This document shows positions 53,270 through 62,226 of a DNA stretch of 64,000 nt, piece after piece (position 1 is the stretch's first letter; each line of letters opens with the position of its first letter). Source of the DNA: UBA6168 sp964508135 (GTDB lineage: Bacteria; Bacteroidota; Bacteroidia; Chitinophagales; Saprospiraceae); the NCBI GenBank assembly GCA_964508135.1, contig CAZDSU010000011.1, positions 1-64,000 of the forward strand. The letters are read 5' to 3'. A model generated the notes under the pieces. The model searched no databases and was not told where the DNA came from. It saw nothing but the letters and a program-made list of their open reading frames with translations. The position numbers were made by a program, and so were the translations under genes.

Positions 53270-53529
53270 GGATTGGTGTATTTTTTATTGTCTTCAAAAT
53301 CGGATGCAATCTATTTTGTCCAAAAAGGTAGGAAGTTGACTTTCTTCAAGGGGCTTGGTGACTTTTGTCATTAGGCGCATTTTGACTACGGCCATGCCAA
53401 TATTGCGTGTAAATTTCCAAGAAACACTTCCAGTCCTTCCACTGGTTTGCACGATGTTTAGAACAGTTCGGCTCATGACGGTTCAGCGTGAAAAACACAT
53501 ACACAGAACATCGCCCGTGCAAGATATTG

Positions 53530-53612
53530 TCCCCTTCTCGCCGCCTTCGGCGGCTCGTCGGGGGAGAGGGTTCTTGGGCTGCGCTGGAAATGAGCGCCCC
53601 CAAACCCCCTAT
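53530..53612 (+). repeat. GC-rich dispersed module, third copy
   Basis: Contains CTCGCCGCC-TTC-GGCGGCTCG followed by TCGGGGGAGAGGG and ends in CCCCCAAACCCCC. The same order occurs at about 39670-39745 (plus) and, inverted, at 18060-18136. The flanks differ here and no AT-rich terminal repeats are evident. Confidence 0.75.
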
Positions 53613-53758
53613 TTTTTACGCAAAGACGTAATGAGCCAACAGTTCAAGGTAGGAGAGTGCGGACAAATTGTAGGTGCCGTTCCTCTCCGGGCTTCAAAGT
53701 TTATAACCGTTTTGAATTTGGTTTTCATTGATAAAACACTCAACCTCACTTGTTTTTG

Positions 53759-53766
53759 TAGGTTTG
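53759..53766 (+). promoter_or_regulatory. candidate -7 box upstream of DUF5916 gene
   Basis: TAGGTTTG matches TAnnTTTG exactly, 17 bases before the ATG at 53784. No -33 TTG at 19-23 bases. A very short leader would result. Confidence 0.3.
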
Positions 53767-53783
53767 TGAAAAATCACCGCACC

Positions 53784-56000
53784 ATGTTTTTTCAAAAATA
53801 CACCCTCCCCATTTTGGGACTGATTTGCCTGCCTTTTTTCGCTCCTGCCCAGTCCATGTTGACGCCCGCTAGTGCCAACCTACGCCCTGAAGCGGAAGCC
53901 TTCGCCTTGCAAAGCGAGCCGGTGGTGGACGGTGAGGTGATCGGCGACGCAGCCTGGCAGGCGGTGCAACCCTTCGGCGATTTGGTGCAGAGCCGCCCAA
54001 ATGCTGGGCAGCCAGCTTCTGAAAACACTGAAATCCGCATCGGCTACACGGCCAGCACGTTTTACCTCTCGGTCGTTTGCCACGATGCCCAGCCTGCCGG
54101 GTTGGTGGTCTCTGACACACGGCGTGACGGTGACTTGGACAACACCGATGCCTTCTCCTTCATCCTCGATACCTACCACGACGGGCAGAACGGCTTCCTG
54201 TTTGGTACCAACTCCATCGGCATGGAGTACGACGCCCAGGTGGACAACGAGGGGCAGGGCAACTTCGGCAACGTGCGCCAGCAAGGCGGAGTCATCGGCG
54301 GCTACAACCTCAATTGGGACGCCTCCTGGACGGTGAAAACCTCCATCGGCGACTACGGCTGGAGCGCCGAGTTCGCCATCCCGCTGCGCACGCTGCGCTT
54401 CTCCACCGGCAAGGAGCAGGTCTGGGGCGTCAACTTCCGGCGCAACATCCGCAAGACCAACGAGGTGGCGTACTGGGCGTCGCTTCCCATAGAGTTCGAC
54501 CTCAAACGCCTGTCGCTGGCGGGTACACTCACCGGGCTGAACCTGCAAAGCCCCGGCAACTTGAAACTCATTCCCTACGCCCTGGCGAGAGTCTCCCGCG
54601 ACTATGAAGCCGTCCCCTCCGAAACCAAATTCAACCCGGAGGTCGGTGCCGACCTCAAGTACAGCATCACGCCCAGTCTTACGCTCGACCTAACCTACAA
54701 CACCGACTTCGCTCAGGTGGAAGTGGACGAGCAGCAGGTCAACCTCGACCGCTTCAACCTTTTTTTTCCTGAAAAAAGGGCTTTCTTTTTGGAAAACGCC
54801 GGGCTGTTCAGCGTGGGCAGCCCCGGTGAGGTGGATTTGTTCTTCAGCCGCCGCATCGGCATCGGCGAGGACGGCGACCTCGTGCCCATCATCGGCGGGG
54901 CAAGGCTGTCCGGCAAGGTCAACCGTACCAACATCGGCCTCCTCAGCATGTTCACCGACGACGTGAAGTCGGCGGAAATCCAGCAGAACAACTTCACAGT
55001 GGCACGAGTGAACCACGAGTTCGGTGGGCGCTCCGCACTCGGCGGAATGTTCGTAAACCGCCAGGGCATGGGCGACCTGGACGACGACTACAACCGCACC
55101 TTCGCTGCCGACGGCAAGTTTGGCTTGGGAAAGAAGGCGCAGCTTTCCGGCTATTTTGCAAAAACCTTCACTCCCGGCACGGAGCAAGACGACCACGCTT
55201 TCAAGTTTCGCAGCCAGTACGAGTGGGGCGGCTTGGTTCTCGACTTTGCTTACTCGCAGCTTGGTGAGGGCTTTAATCCCGAAGTGGGCTTCCTGCAACG
55301 CAGCGCATTCCGCAAGGCCGAAGGCCTCATCCTCAAGCGCATCCGCATGAACGGCAAGCTGGGCTTGCTCGAAATCCGCCCGCACGTCTCGTACCGGGGC
55401 TACTGGAACTTCGACGGAAAGCAGGAAACAGGCTTCCTGCACATTGACAACCACTGGGAATTCGTGAGCGGAACGGAAATCCACACGGGCGTTGACTACA
55501 CGACGGAAGGCGTTTTCGAGCCGTTTGAAATTTCGCCCGGCGTGGTCGTGCTGCCCGGTACGTACAATCATTGGGAAACAATCCTTGCCTTTTTCACCAA
55601 CAAGAGCAAGCCGATTTACGTTAGCACCCGGCATATCCTGGGCGGCTTTTTTGGTGGCAAGCGCTACTCCAACACCGTCACGCTGGGGCTGCGCCTCGGC
55701 GACAGGTTCAACTCGGAATTCAACCTCAGCCGCAACGACGTCAGCCTGCCCGGTGGCGATTTTACAACCAACCTGTTGTGGTCGAGGGTGTCCTATTCGT
55801 TCACGCCCCGCCTTTTTCTGCAAGGCCTCGTGCAGTACAACAACGTGACGGACACTTGGTCGGCCAACGTACGGTTTGGCTGGTTGAAGCAAGCCAACAC
55901 GGGCTTGTTCCTTGTCTTCAATGAGTTGGAAGATACAGACGGCGCTCTCAATCGGAGCTTTATTGTGAAATATTCGAGGATGTTCGACGTGCTGCGGTGA
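53784..56000 (+). CDS. DUF5916 outer-membrane beta-barrel protein with CBM9-like domain
   Basis: 738 residues from the ATG at 53784, with a signal peptide (YTLPILGLICLPFFAPAQS). Residues about 40-240 form a family-9-like carbohydrate-binding domain (PVVDGEVIGDAAWQAVQPFGDLVQ in pattern, then FYLSVVCHDAQP, DAFSFILDTYHDGQNGFLFGTNSIG, WSAEFAIPLRTLRF). The rest matches DUF5916: LTYNTDFAQVEVDEQQVNL, RFNLFFPEKRAFFLENAGLF, then many amphipathic strands ending in an aromatic-rich C-terminus. Members probably sit in the outer membrane; substrates are unknown. It lies alone, followed by a bidirectional terminator. Confidence 0.85.
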   Translation: MFFQKYTLPILGLICLPFFAPAQSMLTPASANLRPEAEAFALQSEPVVDGEVIGDAAWQAVQPFGDLVQSRPNAGQPASENTEIRIGYTASTFYLSVVCHDAQPAGLVVSDTRRDGDLDNTDAFSFILDTYHDGQNGFLFGTNSIGMEYDAQVDNEGQGNFGNVRQQGGVIGGYNLNWDASWTVKTSIGDYGWSAEFAIPLRTLRFSTGKEQVWGVNFRRNIRKTNEVAYWASLPIEFDLKRLSLAGTLTGLNLQSPGNLKLIPYALARVSRDYEAVPSETKFNPEVGADLKYSITPSLTLDLTYNTDFAQVEVDEQQVNLDRFNLFFPEKRAFFLENAGLFSVGSPGEVDLFFSRRIGIGEDGDLVPIIGGARLSGKVNRTNIGLLSMFTDDVKSAEIQQNNFTVARVNHEFGGRSALGGMFVNRQGMGDLDDDYNRTFAADGKFGLGKKAQLSGYFAKTFTPGTEQDDHAFKFRSQYEWGGLVLDFAYSQLGEGFNPEVGFLQRSAFRKAEGLILKRIRMNGKLGLLEIRPHVSYRGYWNFDGKQETGFLHIDNHWEFVSGTEIHTGVDYTTEGVFEPFEISPGVVVLPGTYNHWETILAFFTNKSKPIYVSTRHILGGFFGGKRYSNTVTLGLRLGDRFNSEFNLSRNDVSLPGGDFTTNLLWSRVSYSFTPRLFLQGLVQYNNVTDTWSANVRFGWLKQANTGLFLVFNELEDTDGALNRSFIVKYSRMFDVLR

Positions 56001-56052
56001 GGTGGCGCTCGTCAGCAATTTATCTGTTTTAAAAAATACGGGTCAAAAAACA

Positions 56053-56095
56053 AAAAGCCTTGCAAATCTGCGACTTGCATGGCTTTTCATTTTTT
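56053..56095. terminator. bidirectional terminator
   Basis: AAAAGCC..TGCAA (56053-56065) pairs with TTGCA..GGCTTTT (56075-56087) with one mismatch. T-rich tracts follow the stem on both strands. It separates the convergent DUF5916 gene and the 56106 gene. Confidence 0.8.
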
Positions 56096-56105
56096 CAAGG
56101 TGTGG

Positions 56106-56507
56106 CTATTTCACTTCCTCCACACCATCCACCAGATAGTTGGTTTCGCCTTCCCAGAAAAAGTTGTTGATGTATTCTTTGTAGTGAAGGCGCACCACTT
56201 TGCCGCCCATGCCGTTGAGTTTGTCGGCAACGTGCTCCTCTTTGACCGAAAACTTCCAGATTTGGTTGACCATGGCCGTGCCAGGAGCTGGGTTGGCGAT
56301 GCCGCCCTGGTTCAGTTCGCCCTCGTAGGTTTTGAAAATAAAACCCTTCCGGGAAAACTTGATGAGCGTTCCGTCACGGTAGCCATCGCTGTAAACTGCG
56401 CCGTAGTTGTAGAAAACATACACGCCACCGCCCAATACCAAGACAAACAACGTCCATCCCAGTATCCGTTTCCATTTAATAGCAACTAAAGGATTCTTGA
56501 ATTCCAT
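56106..56507 (-). CDS. conserved single-helix membrane protein, unknown
   Basis: 133 residues: one membrane helix (ILGWTLFVLVLGGGVYVFYNYG) near the N-terminus, then a beta-rich domain with GYRDGTLIKFSRKGFIFKTYEGELN and VRLHYKEYINNFFWEGETNYLV. I have seen this pattern in small Bacteroidota proteins often mislabelled as 6-phosphogluconate dehydrogenase; no dehydrogenase motif is present. Last gene of the transporter-side operon, 26 bases after the methyltransferase. Confidence 0.7.
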   Translation of the reverse strand: MEFKNPLVAIKWKRILGWTLFVLVLGGGVYVFYNYGAVYSDGYRDGTLIKFSRKGFIFKTYEGELNQGGIANPAPGTAMVNQIWKFSVKEEHVADKLNGMGGKVVRLHYKEYINNFFWEGETNYLVDGVEEVK

Positions 56508-56533
56508 GATGTTTATTTTTTAGCAAAGTTGAA

Positions 56534-57433
56534 TTATTTTTTGGATTCGACGGTGGTTTTGACACAAGTCACCGAGTAATAACCAAAGTGCCGCATGAAC
56601 GGGGACAAGGCAAGCGTCAGCAGGAGCGCTTGAAGGTAACGGCGTTTTTCCATGTCGTTTTTTACAAGATGGGCAGCAAACAGTTTCATCGCAACCACTG
56701 GAATATGGGCCAGTGAAGGCGCAATGTTCCAACTGATGTCCTTGATGGTGATTTTTTCAAACCCTTGTTTTTGCAGCGCTTTTTCAAAGCCGTCAATGGG
56801 CGCCAACGAGGGCATCCACCATGCTGCAAGGCTTTTTTGGTAGAGCCAATCAACGAGCATGGGCAGTGGCCTGTCGTGTTTTCTGAAACCGTCCACGACG
56901 ACGAATCTACCGCCAGGTCGCAGCAGCCGTGCGATTTCTTTAACGAGTTTAGATTTGGTTTCGCCTTCGGCAAAACAGGCGCTCTCCAATGCGTAGGCGG
57001 CGTCGAAACTGTTGTCTGGGAAGGGTGTGTTTTGAAAATCGGCCACGACAAACTTTGCCCGCTCTTGAAGGTTTGCGGTTGAAATCATTTCGTTTGCCAC
57101 CGCCACCTCTGATGCGTTGGCGTTGATGCCTACCAACTCGACATTTGGAAAAGCTTGCAGCAATTGCAGGGCGGTGGAACCATAACCACAACCGATGTCC
57201 AACACAGTGGTAGGTTGCGAGGCTTCAAAGTCCAGCAGATGCTGCAAATGGTCGTTCATCTGCCGCAGCATTTGTTCCAGCGAGCATGGAATCATGCCCC
57301 AGTAGTAGTATCCGAAATGTACGTTGAGGCTTTTGCTCCAAAAAGTAGGATACAAGGAAAGGGAAGCTAAGGCGGTGGGTATAAAAATCAGGGAACTGGC
57401 AAAAGCCAATTCCCTGAAAGGTGCATATATCAA
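56534..57433 (-). CDS. SAM-dependent methyltransferase, TTG start
   Basis: 299 residues. A class I methyltransferase: SAM motif LDIGCGYGSTALQLL (about 78-92), an acidic second motif, ADFQNTPFPDNSFDAAYALESACF (motif IV) and LLRPGGRFVVVDGF (motif VI). The upstream HFGYYYWGMIP resembles the sterol/tocopherol methyltransferase group. No ATG precedes this conserved start; the TTG at 57433 overlaps the TGA of the MetS-like gene (TTGA), which supports it. Substrate unknown. Confidence 0.75.
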   Translation of the reverse strand: MIYAPFRELAFASSLIFIPTALASLSLYPTFWSKSLNVHFGYYYWGMIPCSLEQMLRQMNDHLQHLLDFEASQPTTVLDIGCGYGSTALQLLQAFPNVELVGINANASEVAVANEMISTANLQERAKFVVADFQNTPFPDNSFDAAYALESACFAEGETKSKLVKEIARLLRPGGRFVVVDGFRKHDRPLPMLVDWLYQKSLAAWWMPSLAPIDGFEKALQKQGFEKITIKDISWNIAPSLAHIPVVAMKLFAAHLVKNDMEKRRYLQALLLTLALSPFMRHFGYYSVTCVKTTVESKK

Positions 57434-57558
57434 GGGCCAGGCGGAAAATCGCCTTCGTCCTTGTTCGGCGTTTTTACCACTTTAATAAAAAAATAGACTG
57501 TGAACGCTGTCACTATCAGGCATGAAGTAATCCACATGAACAATGCTGATGTTGTCAT
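57430..57558 (-). CDS. MetS-like small subunit of an SNF transporter
   Basis: 42 residues from the ATG at 57558: one membrane helix (ALFMWITSCLIVTAFTVYFFI) and a short polar tail ending PNKDEGDFPPGP. Small single-helix subunits of this form (MetS family) are encoded after bacterial neurotransmitter:sodium symporters and are needed by MetP-type transporters. Here it follows such a transporter, with an inverted-repeat element between them, and overlaps the methyltransferase start. Confidence 0.65.
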   Translation of the reverse strand: MTTSALFMWITSCLIVTAFTVYFFIKVVKTPNKDEGDFPPGP

Positions 57559-57626
57559 AATCAATATTTATTGCTTAAAAAAGGCATCTTGTGTTTTCGG
57601 CATTGGACAGCCTTTTTTATGATTAG

Positions 57627-57726
57627 CGAAAGGATTTTAATAAAATAGACTGGATGCCTCCGAGCGGCGGGGTTCAAAACCCCGCCGCTCGGAAGTGGTA
57701 CATTTTATTAAAGCCGCTTCACTTAG
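57627..57726. mobile_element. MITE-like inverted-repeat element B, just after the transporter stop
   Basis: About 100 bases. Left end (ATTAGCGAAAGGATTTTAAT...) and right end (reverse complement TAAGTGAAGCGGCTTTAA...) form imperfect terminal inverted repeats. The centre is a perfect 15-bp hairpin with a 3-base loop (57660-57674 with 57678-57692, CCGAGCGGCGGGGTT). The right half is nearly identical to that of the element at 39627-39795. It ends about 5 bases from the stop codon of the SNF transporter. Confidence 0.65.
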
Positions 57727-57730
57727 TGGT

Positions 57731-59281
57731 TTAGGTGATTCTGCCAGATTTTTTCCGTTTTTCGTAGGCGACCCAAACCAAGAAGCTGAGGCCGAGGTAC
57801 ACAGCCAACAAAATCAACCTGCCCGCAATCACGAACGGTTTGTTTTCCGGCACGGAAAGATATCCGGTGGTTGCATTGAACGTCAAGGTATTCCAGATTG
57901 ATGGGAGCGACGTAAACAATACAGCCAAAAGGATCAACGGCGTGATCCATTTTATGACAAACTTGAAGAAATTGGGTACCTTGATATCGGCACCGGTTGT
58001 GATTTCCTTCCAGCCCTTGTCCATGCCGAATACCCAGGAGAAGAGAATCATTTCCACAACGGCAAATACTACCAACGCCACCTCTCCTGCCCAGTAGTCG
58101 TATTCAGAGAACACACCTTGGTTGAAAAACATGACTGCTGGTATGCCCAACAAAAGCACGAAGAGCCCAAAGGTCAATGCAGATTTTAACCTGCCAAACT
58201 TGAACTCGTCTTGCAAAAAGCCCATGAACGGCGTACCCATGGCCAAGGATGAAGTGATGCCTGCGAAGAACAGCAGGGCAAACCAAGAGAAGCCAGCAAC
58301 GATTGAAAGCACGTCACCCCAGTTGTTGAAAAGGTAAGGAAGCGTTTTGAAGGCAAGGCCAAATCCGCCACCGGAGGACACAATTTCCTTCACCCCATCA
58401 ATGCCGAAGTAGCCTACGCAAATGGGTATTACAATCGCTGCGCCAAGCACCACTTCCACAAATTCGTTCATCCAACCGGCGCTCATTGCGTTGAGGGCGA
58501 TGTCGTCTTTGGGTTTCATGTAGCTTGCGTAGCATTGGATGGTGCCCATTCCCACCGACAAGGTGAAGAAAATCTGTCCCGCCGCTGCCAACCAAACCTT
58601 GCCGCTCCAGATGCTGGCGAAGTCAGGTTCCCAAAGCCAGTTGAGGCCCAGCGTGCCGTCGTTGATGGCACCCTTTTCGCCTGCGGTCAGGGTGAGGCCC
58701 TGGATGGCCAGTAGTATCCCGAACAGGATGAGCAGTGGCATGGCAAACTTGGCCACAATCTCCACCCCGCCGCTGAGGCCACGGGAAAGTACCCAAGTAT
58801 TCAGAGCAAGGCAAAGAATCCAAAAAACGATGGGAAGGCTGGTACCAAGCCCCACATAGTTGTCAAAATGGGCTGACACCGCTGCTTGGTCCATCCCGTG
58901 GAACACGCCCATGATGGACTTGAAGGCATAGCTCAACGCCCAGCTTTCGATGTAGCAATAGTAGGCAGCCACCGCAATATTGGTGAAAAGCCCAAAGACG
59001 CCAAGGTACTTCCAGAACTTCCGTTTGTCCATCGTATCGAGGATGAACGGCGTACTGTGGTGGCCGTGCCGACCACCGAAGCGGCCCATGCTCCACTCCA
59101 CGAAAAGCAGTGGAAGGCCCATCAAAAGGAAGCAAACCAGGTAGGGGATAATGAAGGTGCCGCCCCCGTTTTCGATTGCTTTCACCGGAAACCGCAGGAA
59201 GTTGCCCAAGCCCACGGCGTTGCCTGCCATGGCTAAAACGAGGCCAACCCTGGACCCCCATTGTTCATTTTTTGCACTCAT
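57731..59281 (-). CDS. neurotransmitter:sodium symporter (SNF) family transporter
   Basis: 516 residues with about 12 helices. The LeuT-fold substrate/Na+ site motif GNAVGLGNFLRFPVKAIENGGGTF in pattern (about 21-43) is intact, as are VEWSMGRFGGR and the ISWF-like GFSWFALLFFAGITSSLAMG. It takes up amino acids with sodium. A MetS-like small subunit and a methyltransferase follow on the same strand. Confidence 0.9.
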   Translation of the reverse strand: MSAKNEQWGSRVGLVLAMAGNAVGLGNFLRFPVKAIENGGGTFIIPYLVCFLLMGLPLLFVEWSMGRFGGRHGHHSTPFILDTMDKRKFWKYLGVFGLFTNIAVAAYYCYIESWALSYAFKSIMGVFHGMDQAAVSAHFDNYVGLGTSLPIVFWILCLALNTWVLSRGLSGGVEIVAKFAMPLLILFGILLAIQGLTLTAGEKGAINDGTLGLNWLWEPDFASIWSGKVWLAAAGQIFFTLSVGMGTIQCYASYMKPKDDIALNAMSAGWMNEFVEVVLGAAIVIPICVGYFGIDGVKEIVSSGGGFGLAFKTLPYLFNNWGDVLSIVAGFSWFALLFFAGITSSLAMGTPFMGFLQDEFKFGRLKSALTFGLFVLLLGIPAVMFFNQGVFSEYDYWAGEVALVVFAVVEMILFSWVFGMDKGWKEITTGADIKVPNFFKFVIKWITPLILLAVLFTSLPSIWNTLTFNATTGYLSVPENKPFVIAGRLILLAVYLGLSFLVWVAYEKRKKSGRIT

Positions 59282-59509
59282 TCTTCGTTGGTTTTGTTAC
59301 ATGAATTGGTTGCTGTGCCTTTTGCCACTGCCGCCAAGGAATTTGAACGATGGGGCAAGGTAATCAGGAAAGTTTTTTCAAGGAAAAATTCAGGTGAAAA
59401 ATTGGCAAATGGTCAGAAACCCGCTATGGGCTATTCATGGTAAAAAATATTTCAATACCTTTCGCCCACCGAATATCCCAATATTCCAATCACACAATAT
59501 CCGATTATC

Positions 59510-60070
59510 ATGAACCGAAGAGAAGCCCTTTCCCGTGCCGCCATCCTGTTGGGTGGGGCCATCAGCGCACCGACTATCGCCGCCCTCATGTCTGGCTGCA
59601 AAGCGGACCCGAAAGTCACCGCCGGTGCTACCAGCTACCTCACTGCCGAACAGGAGTCGCTGCTGAATGAACTGTGCGACCTGATTTTACCGAAAACCAG
59701 TACGCCGAGTGCCACGGAAGCGGCTGTGCCCAGCTTCATCCACGCCGTCATGCTGGACTGCACCCCACAGGCCGAGCGGGATGCTTTCGTTCGAGGCTTG
59801 CAACCACTAACTTTGGAAAAAAATGGTTTCATCAAGCTGCCACCAGACCGAAAAATCTTGTTTTTGCAACAACTCGACAAAGAAACTCGTGCCGCTGGCG
59901 ACCAAGCCACTGATACCCAAGCCGCTTGGCGAAAGCTGAAGGAACTGACGGTGGTGGGCTATTTCACCTCCGAAATCGGGGCGAGCGAGGTGCTGGAGTA
60001 CGTGCCGGTGCCGGGGAGGTATGATGCGTGTATTCCGATGCCCGCAGGCCAGAAAGCTTATGCAACTTAA
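59510..60070 (+). CDS. gluconate 2-dehydrogenase subunit 3 family protein
   Basis: 186 residues. A Tat-like leader (NRREALSRAAILLGG) with a lipobox-like MSGC indicates export, perhaps lipid-anchored. The mature part fits the family: LTAEQESLLNELCDLILPKTSTPSATEAAVPSFI in pattern and LKELTVVGYFTSEIGASEVLEYVPVPGRYD. Such proteins form the small subunit of periplasmic GMC-type dehydrogenases and may carry the large one out on the Tat system. The partner gene follows after 147 bases, with a hairpin between. Confidence 0.85.
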   Translation: MNRREALSRAAILLGGAISAPTIAALMSGCKADPKVTAGATSYLTAEQESLLNELCDLILPKTSTPSATEAAVPSFIHAVMLDCTPQAERDAFVRGLQPLTLEKNGFIKLPPDRKILFLQQLDKETRAAGDQATDTQAAWRKLKELTVVGYFTSEIGASEVLEYVPVPGRYDACIPMPAGQKAYAT

Positions 60071-60071
60071 T

Positions 60072-60154
60072 GTCGCTTTTGTCATGGCCGAAGGCCACCT
60101 CTGCGTCATGTTTTGTATGATTCAGAGGTGGCCTTCGGCCATGACAAAAGCGAC
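60072..60154. repeat. 32-bp perfect inverted repeat between the two dehydrogenase genes
   Basis: Left arm 60072-60103 and right arm 60123-60154 are perfect complements of 32 bases around a 19-base loop. The arm itself contains GGCCGAAGGCC. It starts 2 bases after the upstream stop, and no T-run follows. It could attenuate, process or stabilise the mRNA so that the two subunits are made unequally. Confidence 0.88.
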
Positions 60155-60217
60155 TTAGAAGACAGGTTGTAATTTTCAACAAGAATCATTGTTCACTAAA
60201 AGTAAAGGCAACACACC

Positions 60218-61954
60218 ATGCCAGACACAACAAAACAAACCACCAACCAACCCATTTCCAAAGAATATGACGCCATCGTCATCGGCTCCGGTATCTCCGG
60301 CGGCTGGGCCTGCAAGGAACTCACCCAAAAGGGCCTCAAAGTTCTTTGTCTCGAACGGGGCCGCCCCGTCGAGCACGTGAAAGACTACCCGACGGCCATG
60401 TCCCCACCCTGGAAAGACCAGTACCGTGGGCGGGTCAGCGAGGCGACCCGTGCCGAGTACCCCATCCAGTCGAAAAACTATGCCTTCGACGAGATGTCCA
60501 AGCATTTTTTTGTCAAGGATACTGAGCATTCCTATTCCCAAAAGCGCCCTTTCTGGTGGATACGAGGCTACCAGACGGGCGGCAAATCGCTGCTATGGGC
60601 GAGGCAGTGCTGGCGGTTCAGTGAGCGGGACTTCGAGGAGAACGCCCGGGACGGCCACGGCTGCGACTGGCCCATCCGATACAAGGACGTTGAGCCGTGG
60701 TACAGCTACGTGGAAAAATACGCTGGCATCAGCGGACAAGCGGCTGGCATTGCCGAGGTGCCGGACAGTCCGCACTTCTTGCCGCCGTTCGAACTGAACT
60801 GCATCGAGGTGCATTTCAAGGAAAAAATCGAGGCGAAATACCCCGGTCGGCGGCTCATCACCAGCCGCCCGGCGCACCTCACCGACGACACCCACAAGGA
60901 GCGGGGCCGCTGCCAATCCCGCAACCTTTGCCACCGAGGTTGTCCCTACGGTGGCTATTTCACCAGCGTGACCAGCACCATCCCCGACGCACTGAAAACG
61001 GGCAACCTGACCATGCGCCACCACAGCATCGCCACGGAACTGGTGTACGATGAAAAGAAGGGCCGTGCCAGCGGCGTCAAGGTGCTGGATGCGCAAACGG
61101 GCGAGATGCACGAGTTCAAGGCTCGCATCATCTTCGTTTGCGCTGCCGCCCTGAACTCCACTTGGCTGCTGCTCAACAGCACGAGCAGTCGCTTCCCCAA
61201 CGGCTTCGGCAACGACAGTGGGGTAGTGGGCAAGTACTTGATGGATCACCATTTCCAGGTCGGTGCATCGGGCGAGTTCGACGGCTTCGAGGACCAATAC
61301 TACTTCGGGCGCAAGCCGAACCACTTCCTCATCCCTCGCTACCGCAATATCCGGGAAGACGTGCAGCCGAACTACCTGCGGGGCTTTGGGATGTACGGCA
61401 GCGGCTGGCGGCAGGGTTGGGGCGAAGTGGCCGCCATGAAGGAGGTCGAGTTTGGCTTCGGGGCGGAGTTCAAGGACGCCATCAGCCGACCGGAGAACGG
61501 CAAATGGGCCGTGCAGATGTTCCCCTTCGGGGAATGCCTGCCCTACGAGAGCAACCAAATCAGCCTTGATAGGGACAAAAAGGACAAATGGGGCCTGCCC
61601 ACCCTCGTCATGGATGCCGACTTCGGTGACAACGAGCGGGAAATGACCAAGCAAATGCTCTCCGACAGCCGGGACATGCTGGAAGCCGCCGGTGCGATGA
61701 ACATCCAGGAATACCGTGGCGACACGGCCATCGGTTTCGGGATACACGAGATGGGCACCGCCCGAATGGGCCGTGACCCCAAGACCAGCGCCCTCAACGG
61801 CCACAACCAGCTTTGGGCCGCCCCCAACGTGTTCATGACGGACGGGGCCTGCATGGCTTCGTCGGCCTTCCAGAACCCGTCGCTGACGTACATGGCACTG
61901 ACGGCGAGGGCTTGTGATTGGGCGGTGGGGGAGATGAAGAAGGGGGATTTGTAA
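60218..61954 (+). CDS. GMC-family oxidoreductase, large subunit
   Basis: 578 residues. The FAD Rossmann motif VIGSGISGGWACKELTQKG (about 15-33) and ERGRPVEHV follow; the C-terminal part has the GMC_oxred_C motif GIHEMGTARMGRDP (catalytic His) and PSLTYMALTARACDWA. It oxidises an alcohol or sugar with FAD and passes electrons to a partner. With the subunit-3 gene before it this is a gluconate-dehydrogenase-like pair; the cytochrome c subunit is absent here. The substrate cannot be deduced. Confidence 0.88.
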   Translation: MPDTTKQTTNQPISKEYDAIVIGSGISGGWACKELTQKGLKVLCLERGRPVEHVKDYPTAMSPPWKDQYRGRVSEATRAEYPIQSKNYAFDEMSKHFFVKDTEHSYSQKRPFWWIRGYQTGGKSLLWARQCWRFSERDFEENARDGHGCDWPIRYKDVEPWYSYVEKYAGISGQAAGIAEVPDSPHFLPPFELNCIEVHFKEKIEAKYPGRRLITSRPAHLTDDTHKERGRCQSRNLCHRGCPYGGYFTSVTSTIPDALKTGNLTMRHHSIATELVYDEKKGRASGVKVLDAQTGEMHEFKARIIFVCAAALNSTWLLLNSTSSRFPNGFGNDSGVVGKYLMDHHFQVGASGEFDGFEDQYYFGRKPNHFLIPRYRNIREDVQPNYLRGFGMYGSGWRQGWGEVAAMKEVEFGFGAEFKDAISRPENGKWAVQMFPFGECLPYESNQISLDRDKKDKWGLPTLVMDADFGDNEREMTKQMLSDSRDMLEAAGAMNIQEYRGDTAIGFGIHEMGTARMGRDPKTSALNGHNQLWAAPNVFMTDGACMASSAFQNPSLTYMALTARACDWAVGEMKKGDL

Positions 61955-62023
61955 ACGTTTAGTGACAGCGTGGCTTTAACTCATGCTATCACTTTACCAG
62001 CGAATACTTTCAATAACGAGCAA

Positions 62024-62206
62024 ATGAAAAAACCGAAAGAAGAATTAGACGTGGATTTTATTGGTGGAGAAGGTGCATTGACGGTCGAGGAGGAGAAAGC
62101 TTTGAGTGCCCATTTTCAGCAAAAGAAACAGGCGAAGCTGGCTTTTCAGGTTAAGACAAGCAAGGCCAAGGTGGTTGAACCCAAGAAGTCGGTCGTTGCT
62201 GGATGA
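62024..62206 (+). CDS. 60-residue acidic/basic small protein, unknown
   Basis: From the ATG at 62024: a charged, mostly helical peptide (EELDVDFIGGEGALTVEEEKALSAHF) with a Lys-rich end. It lies between the GMC gene and a duplicated GMC 3' fragment. Its ELDVDFIGG start looks protein-like, but I know no family. Confidence 0.45.
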   Translation: MKKPKEELDVDFIGGEGALTVEEEKALSAHFQQKKQAKLAFQVKTSKAKVVEPKKSVVAG

Positions 62207-62226
62207 TTGGGATGGAAATGACTCCT

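Larger units (their letters stand above)
53270..53783. other. divergent spacer holding a GC-rich repeat module
   Basis: 514 bases between the HEPN gene (minus) and the DUF5916 gene (plus). No gene recognised. It contains the third copy of the GC-rich module (53530-53612) and a candidate promoter box near 53759. Confidence 0.5.

Noticed and set aside
54690..56018. Minus-strand frame of 442 codons opposite the DUF5916 gene
   Set aside because: Antisense shadow; the DUF5916 gene has a signal peptide and family motifs on the plus strand.
60593..61804. Minus-strand frame of 403 codons opposite the GMC oxidoreductase
   Set aside because: Antisense shadow of a gene with clear FAD and GMC motifs.
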